8,431 bases of DNA, taken from JAMLIN01 sp041676645. Its GTDB lineage: Bacteria > Pseudomonadota > Gammaproteobacteria > Burkholderiales > Burkholderiaceae_E. Where the stretch lies: NCBI GenBank assembly GCA_041676645.1, contig JBAYRO010000116.1, positions 1 to 8,431 on the forward strand. The letters are read 5' to 3'. The notes beneath the pieces are model-generated. The model did no database searches. It saw only the letters and a program-made list of their open reading frames with translations, and was not told the DNA's origin. A program made the position numbers and the translations under genes. Below, piece by piece: positions 7,319 through 8,431 of the stretch (the stretch's first letter is position 1; each line of letters opens with the position of its first letter).

Positions 7319-8431
7319 TCATGGCCCCGGGGGACCGGGTTGCCCGACCTCGGCGCCCGGCGTCGCGGACTCTCCGGCCAGGGGTTCGACATCGAGCACC
7401 AGTCCGTCGCGCCCGACGATCCGGACATGCTGGCCGACGACGAGTGGTCTGTCGGTGGTAGCGGTCTTCACGCGCCAGCGCTCGCCATGCACCCAGGCCC
7501 AGGTGCCGTTGGCGCCGACCTCGATGATCCTTGCCGGGCTGCGCTGCAATTCCTCTGCCCCGCTCGTGACCGGGCGGCGGCGGGCAGCGAGCGCGAGGCG
7601 CACGAAGACCAGGCCGACGATCAGGTTGGCGGCGGCCACGCCGACGATCATCCAGATCGGGATGCCGAAACCCGGTGCAGCGGTATCGACCAGCATGATC
7701 GAGCCGATGATGAAGGCGATGGTACCGATCAGGGCGAGCATGCCGAAACTCGGAACGAACACCTCGGCGACGACCAGCGCGAAGCCGAGCAGCAGCAGGC
7801 CGACGCCGGCATAGTCGAGCGGCAGCATCTGCAGGCCGAACAGGCCGGTCAGCAGGAGGACCGCGCCGGCCACACCGAGCACCCCGAAGCCGGGGGAAGT
7901 GACCTCGAGGAAGATCCCGTAGGCTCCGACCAGCAGGAGCATATAGGCGACGGTGGGATTGGACAGCAGCATGAGCAGCTCGAGCCGCCAGTCCGGCGGC
8001 ACATCGACGGTGCCGGCGCCGGCCACCGCGAGGCTCCGGGTGCTGCCGTCGGCCATGCGCACTTCCCGGGCATCGGCGGCGGCGATCAGGGCCGGCATGT
8101 CGGCGGCGATGAGATCCACGACGCCGTTCTCGAGCGCCTCCTCGGCCGACAGGCTCAGGCCTTCCCGTACCGCGCGCTCGGACCATTCGACATTGCGCTC
8201 GCGCGACTGCGCCAGCGCCCGTATCCAGGCCGCGGAATCATTGATGATCTTGCGTTCCATCGCGCCGTCCGGTGCCGGCACCCGGCTGTCGGGGCGGGAC
8301 TTGCCCGACTCGCCTTCGGTCGCCGATTCCTCGTCGGGCGACTCCGGCTGTCCCGGCGACGCTGGCGAGGGCCCGCCACCGATCGACACCGGTGTCGCGG
8401 CACCGATGTTGGTGGCCGGCGCCATGGCCGC
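7319..8431 (-). CDS. nfeD: NfeD family membrane-bound serine protease (ClpP-like), 5' end cut by the window
   Basis: The frame runs off the window end. The Met at 8425 is internal because AA precedes it in frame, giving the conserved AAMAPATNIGAATPV of the ClpP-like protease domain. The signal peptide and catalytic serine lie outside. Counting from that Met, K59 in MERKIINDSAAWIRAL (56-71) matches the lysine of the Ser-Lys dyad known from the archaeal homologue. VSLSAEEALE-like sequence (about 90-100) and GVVDLIA (101-107) complete the domain. A Pro/Glu/Ser-rich linker (about 18-54) sits before K59. About five membrane segments follow (about 157-175, 180-197, 206-222, 228-246, 256-276), then an OB-fold NfeD domain (about 296-347, with WAWVHGERWRVK) and a proline-rich tail. 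By family it is a membrane protease partnered with slipin, the next gene downstream. Its TGA stop overlaps the ATGATG at the possible slipin starts. Confidence 0.93.
   Translation of the reverse strand, partial: AAMAPATNIGAATPVSIGGGPSPASPGQPESPDEESATEGESGKSRPDSRVPAPDGAMERKIINDSAAWIRALAQSRERNVEWSERAVREGLSLSAEEALENGVVDLIAADMPALIAAADAREVRMADGSTRSLAVAGAGTVDVPPDWRLELLMLLSNPTVAYMLLLVGAYGIFLEVTSPGFGVLGVAGAVLLLTGLFGLQMLPLDYAGVGLLLLGFALVVAEVFVPSFGMLALIGTIAFIIGSIMLVDTAAPGFGIPIWMIVGVAAANLIVGLVFVRLALAARRRPVTSGAEELQRSPARIIEVGANGTWAWVHGERWRVKTATTDRPLVVGQHVRIVGRDGLVLDVEPLAGESATPGAEVGQPGPPGP

Noticed and set aside
7308..8186. A long N-terminal extension of slipin in the same open frame (start at 8186)
   Set aside because: It overlaps nfeD completely, its translation is Arg/Pro/Gly-rich shadow sequence, and the real anchor and SPFH domain begin at 7307-7322.
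8210..8372. The Pro/Glu/Ser-rich stretch in NfeD as an insertion or frameshift
   Set aside because: The frame is intact and resumes at MERKIINDSAAWI. Similar variable linkers before the catalytic lysine occur in other long NfeD proteins, as I recall.

Overview
The window is a GC-rich, gene-dense bacterial chromosome segment. It holds six protein-coding genes and no recognisable RNA genes, insertion sequences or CRISPR arrays. Codon use is strongly G/C-biased at third positions. Together with a long NfeD/slipin pair, a TesB-like thioesterase and a type III-like restriction locus, this suggests a high-GC proteobacterium (beta or gamma is my guess). No taxonomic marker is present, so the assignment stays loose.

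Left half, plus strand (1-5110): a compact defence operon. It starts with the C-terminal end of a type III-like site-specific DNA methyltransferase, truncated by the window edge. A 652-aa protein follows with an AlbA_2 (Schlafen-fold) N-terminus, a GHKL-type ATPase region and winged-helix domains. The last gene is a 928-aa ResIII/DEAD-like helicase-nuclease with Walker A, DEAH, SAT and GRGLRR motifs and a C-terminal PD...ExK nuclease site. Both junctions are 4-bp ATGA overlaps, so the three proteins are probably translated together and the middle one is an integral part of the restriction-modification cassette. Its gene carries a 21-bp in-frame tandem repeat (1911-2036) encoding a TPDS-type heptad linker between two predicted winged-helix regions. 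This is the most unusual sequence structure in the window.

Right half, minus strand (8431 down to 5174): a second, convergent operon. In transcription order it reads NfeD-type membrane protease (5' end beyond the window), slipin/stomatin, TesB-like double-hotdog thioesterase, and a small PrcB-like lipoprotein. Genes overlap by 1 bp or a few bp, or lie 2 bp apart; for slipin the preferred start gives a 12-bp gap. NfeD and slipin form a known membrane-quality-control pair. The other two genes are co-transcribed by arrangement, but their functional link to it is unknown.

The two operons meet tail to tail with a 63-bp gap (5111-5173) that shows no convincing intrinsic terminator. No gene-free stretch exceeds 300 bases.
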